Below are positions 63,972-64,000 of a stretch of 64,000 nt of DNA, piece after piece. The DNA is taken from assembly GCA_943789485.1 (NCBI GenBank), contig CALSUH010000004.1, positions 24,696-88,695 on the forward strand, in the 5' to 3' direction. The stretch comes from an uncultured Pseudomonadales bacterium (GTDB taxonomy: Bacteria > Pseudomonadota > Gammaproteobacteria > Pseudomonadales > Pseudohongiellaceae). The notes beneath the pieces were generated by a model that had not been told where the DNA came from, did no database searches, and saw only the letters and a list, made by a program, of their open reading frames with translations. The translations under genes and the position numbers were made by a program. Position 1 is the first letter of the stretch. Each line of letters begins with the position of its first letter.

Positions 63972-64000
63972 TTCCCTTATTATAATGCCTGATGCATGGT

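Larger units (their letters stand above)
63236..64000. repeat. Array of repeats and terminator hairpins without genes
   Basis: The stretch holds an 84-bp direct repeat (63408-63491 and 63645-63727, with a third copy starting at 63985), two copies of the dispersed palindromic element (63289-63336 and 63755-63803), and three hairpins that each precede a repeat: 63249-63280, 63609-63643 and 63945-63971. No ORF has coding character. The array continues past the right edge. Confidence 0.8.

Noticed and set aside
63761..63985. 74-codon ORF in the repeat array
   Set aside because: It spans a repeat element and a terminator stem and has no coding character or ribosome site.
63236..64000. Integron cassette array (attC sites)
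   Set aside because: I found no consistent paired core sites and no integrase in the window. Only a single chance GTTRRRY match was seen.

Overview
The window looks like chromosomal DNA of a free-living, probably marine, gammaproteobacterium. This is inferred from the gene set: Hsp33, an E. coli-type NAD malic enzyme, several periplasmic PQQ (quinoprotein) dehydrogenases with cytochrome c, YceI proteins, and conserved exported hypotheticals of the marine gammaproteobacterial type. No rRNA, tRNA or CRISPR was seen. I cannot name the genus.
1-7.7 kb: surface or exported proteins. A giant secreted protein with about nine Ig-like repeats runs off the left edge and carries a frameshift at a CA dinucleotide run. 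It is followed by a small membrane-anchored protein, a polytopic membrane protein, and an exported lysine-rich protein built on a 9-bp tandem repeat. 7.9-12.3 kb: a renalase-like flavoprotein, a translationally coupled TPR protein/2OG-Fe(II) oxygenase pair, and a class III CoA-transferase.
12.5-28.2 kb: a periplasmic oxidation region. It holds a DUF305/LVIVD propeller protein, two YceI proteins, a PQQ glucose-type dehydrogenase, a small repeat protein, a soluble aldose dehydrogenase, a DUF2855/FAD-oxidoreductase pair, a fumarylacetoacetase-family enzyme that carries a signal peptide, and a di-heme cytochrome c/PQQ alcohol dehydrogenase operon. maeA follows at 28.5 kb.
30.2-38.4 kb: the most interesting region, a lower-GC accessory island. 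A lipoxygenase is encoded with a cytochrome P450 whose I-helix lacks the usual acidic residue, plus a small membrane protein. They are flanked by a permuted papain-like (YiiX/LRAT-fold) hydrolase, a membrane-embedded GxSxG lipase-like protein and the decayed remains of a class 3 lipase. The simplest reading is a bacterial oxylipin pathway: lipid release, then dioxygenation, then hydroperoxide rearrangement by the P450.
39.7-45.5 kb: a probable D-amino-acid/N-acyl-D-amino-acid catabolic operon (serine hydrolase, deacylase lipoprotein, RidA, YkvI-like transporter, flavin oxidase). 45.7-55.9 kb: a quinohemoprotein dehydrogenase with N-terminal heme c, a CoA-dependent catabolic operon (hydratase, ligase, GltS-like transporter, NylB-like hydrolase) ending against a convergent TetR gene, and a 4CL-like ligase.
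56.2-64 kb: an accessory end. It has an exported metallo-hydrolase, a histidine kinase gene broken by a single in-frame TGA inside its ATP-binding site, a second histidine kinase, a tubulin-tyrosine-ligase-like ATP-grasp enzyme (rare in bacteria), a complete IS3-family insertion sequence, and an array of repeats and terminator hairpins whose elements also occur at 54.2 and 57.5 kb.
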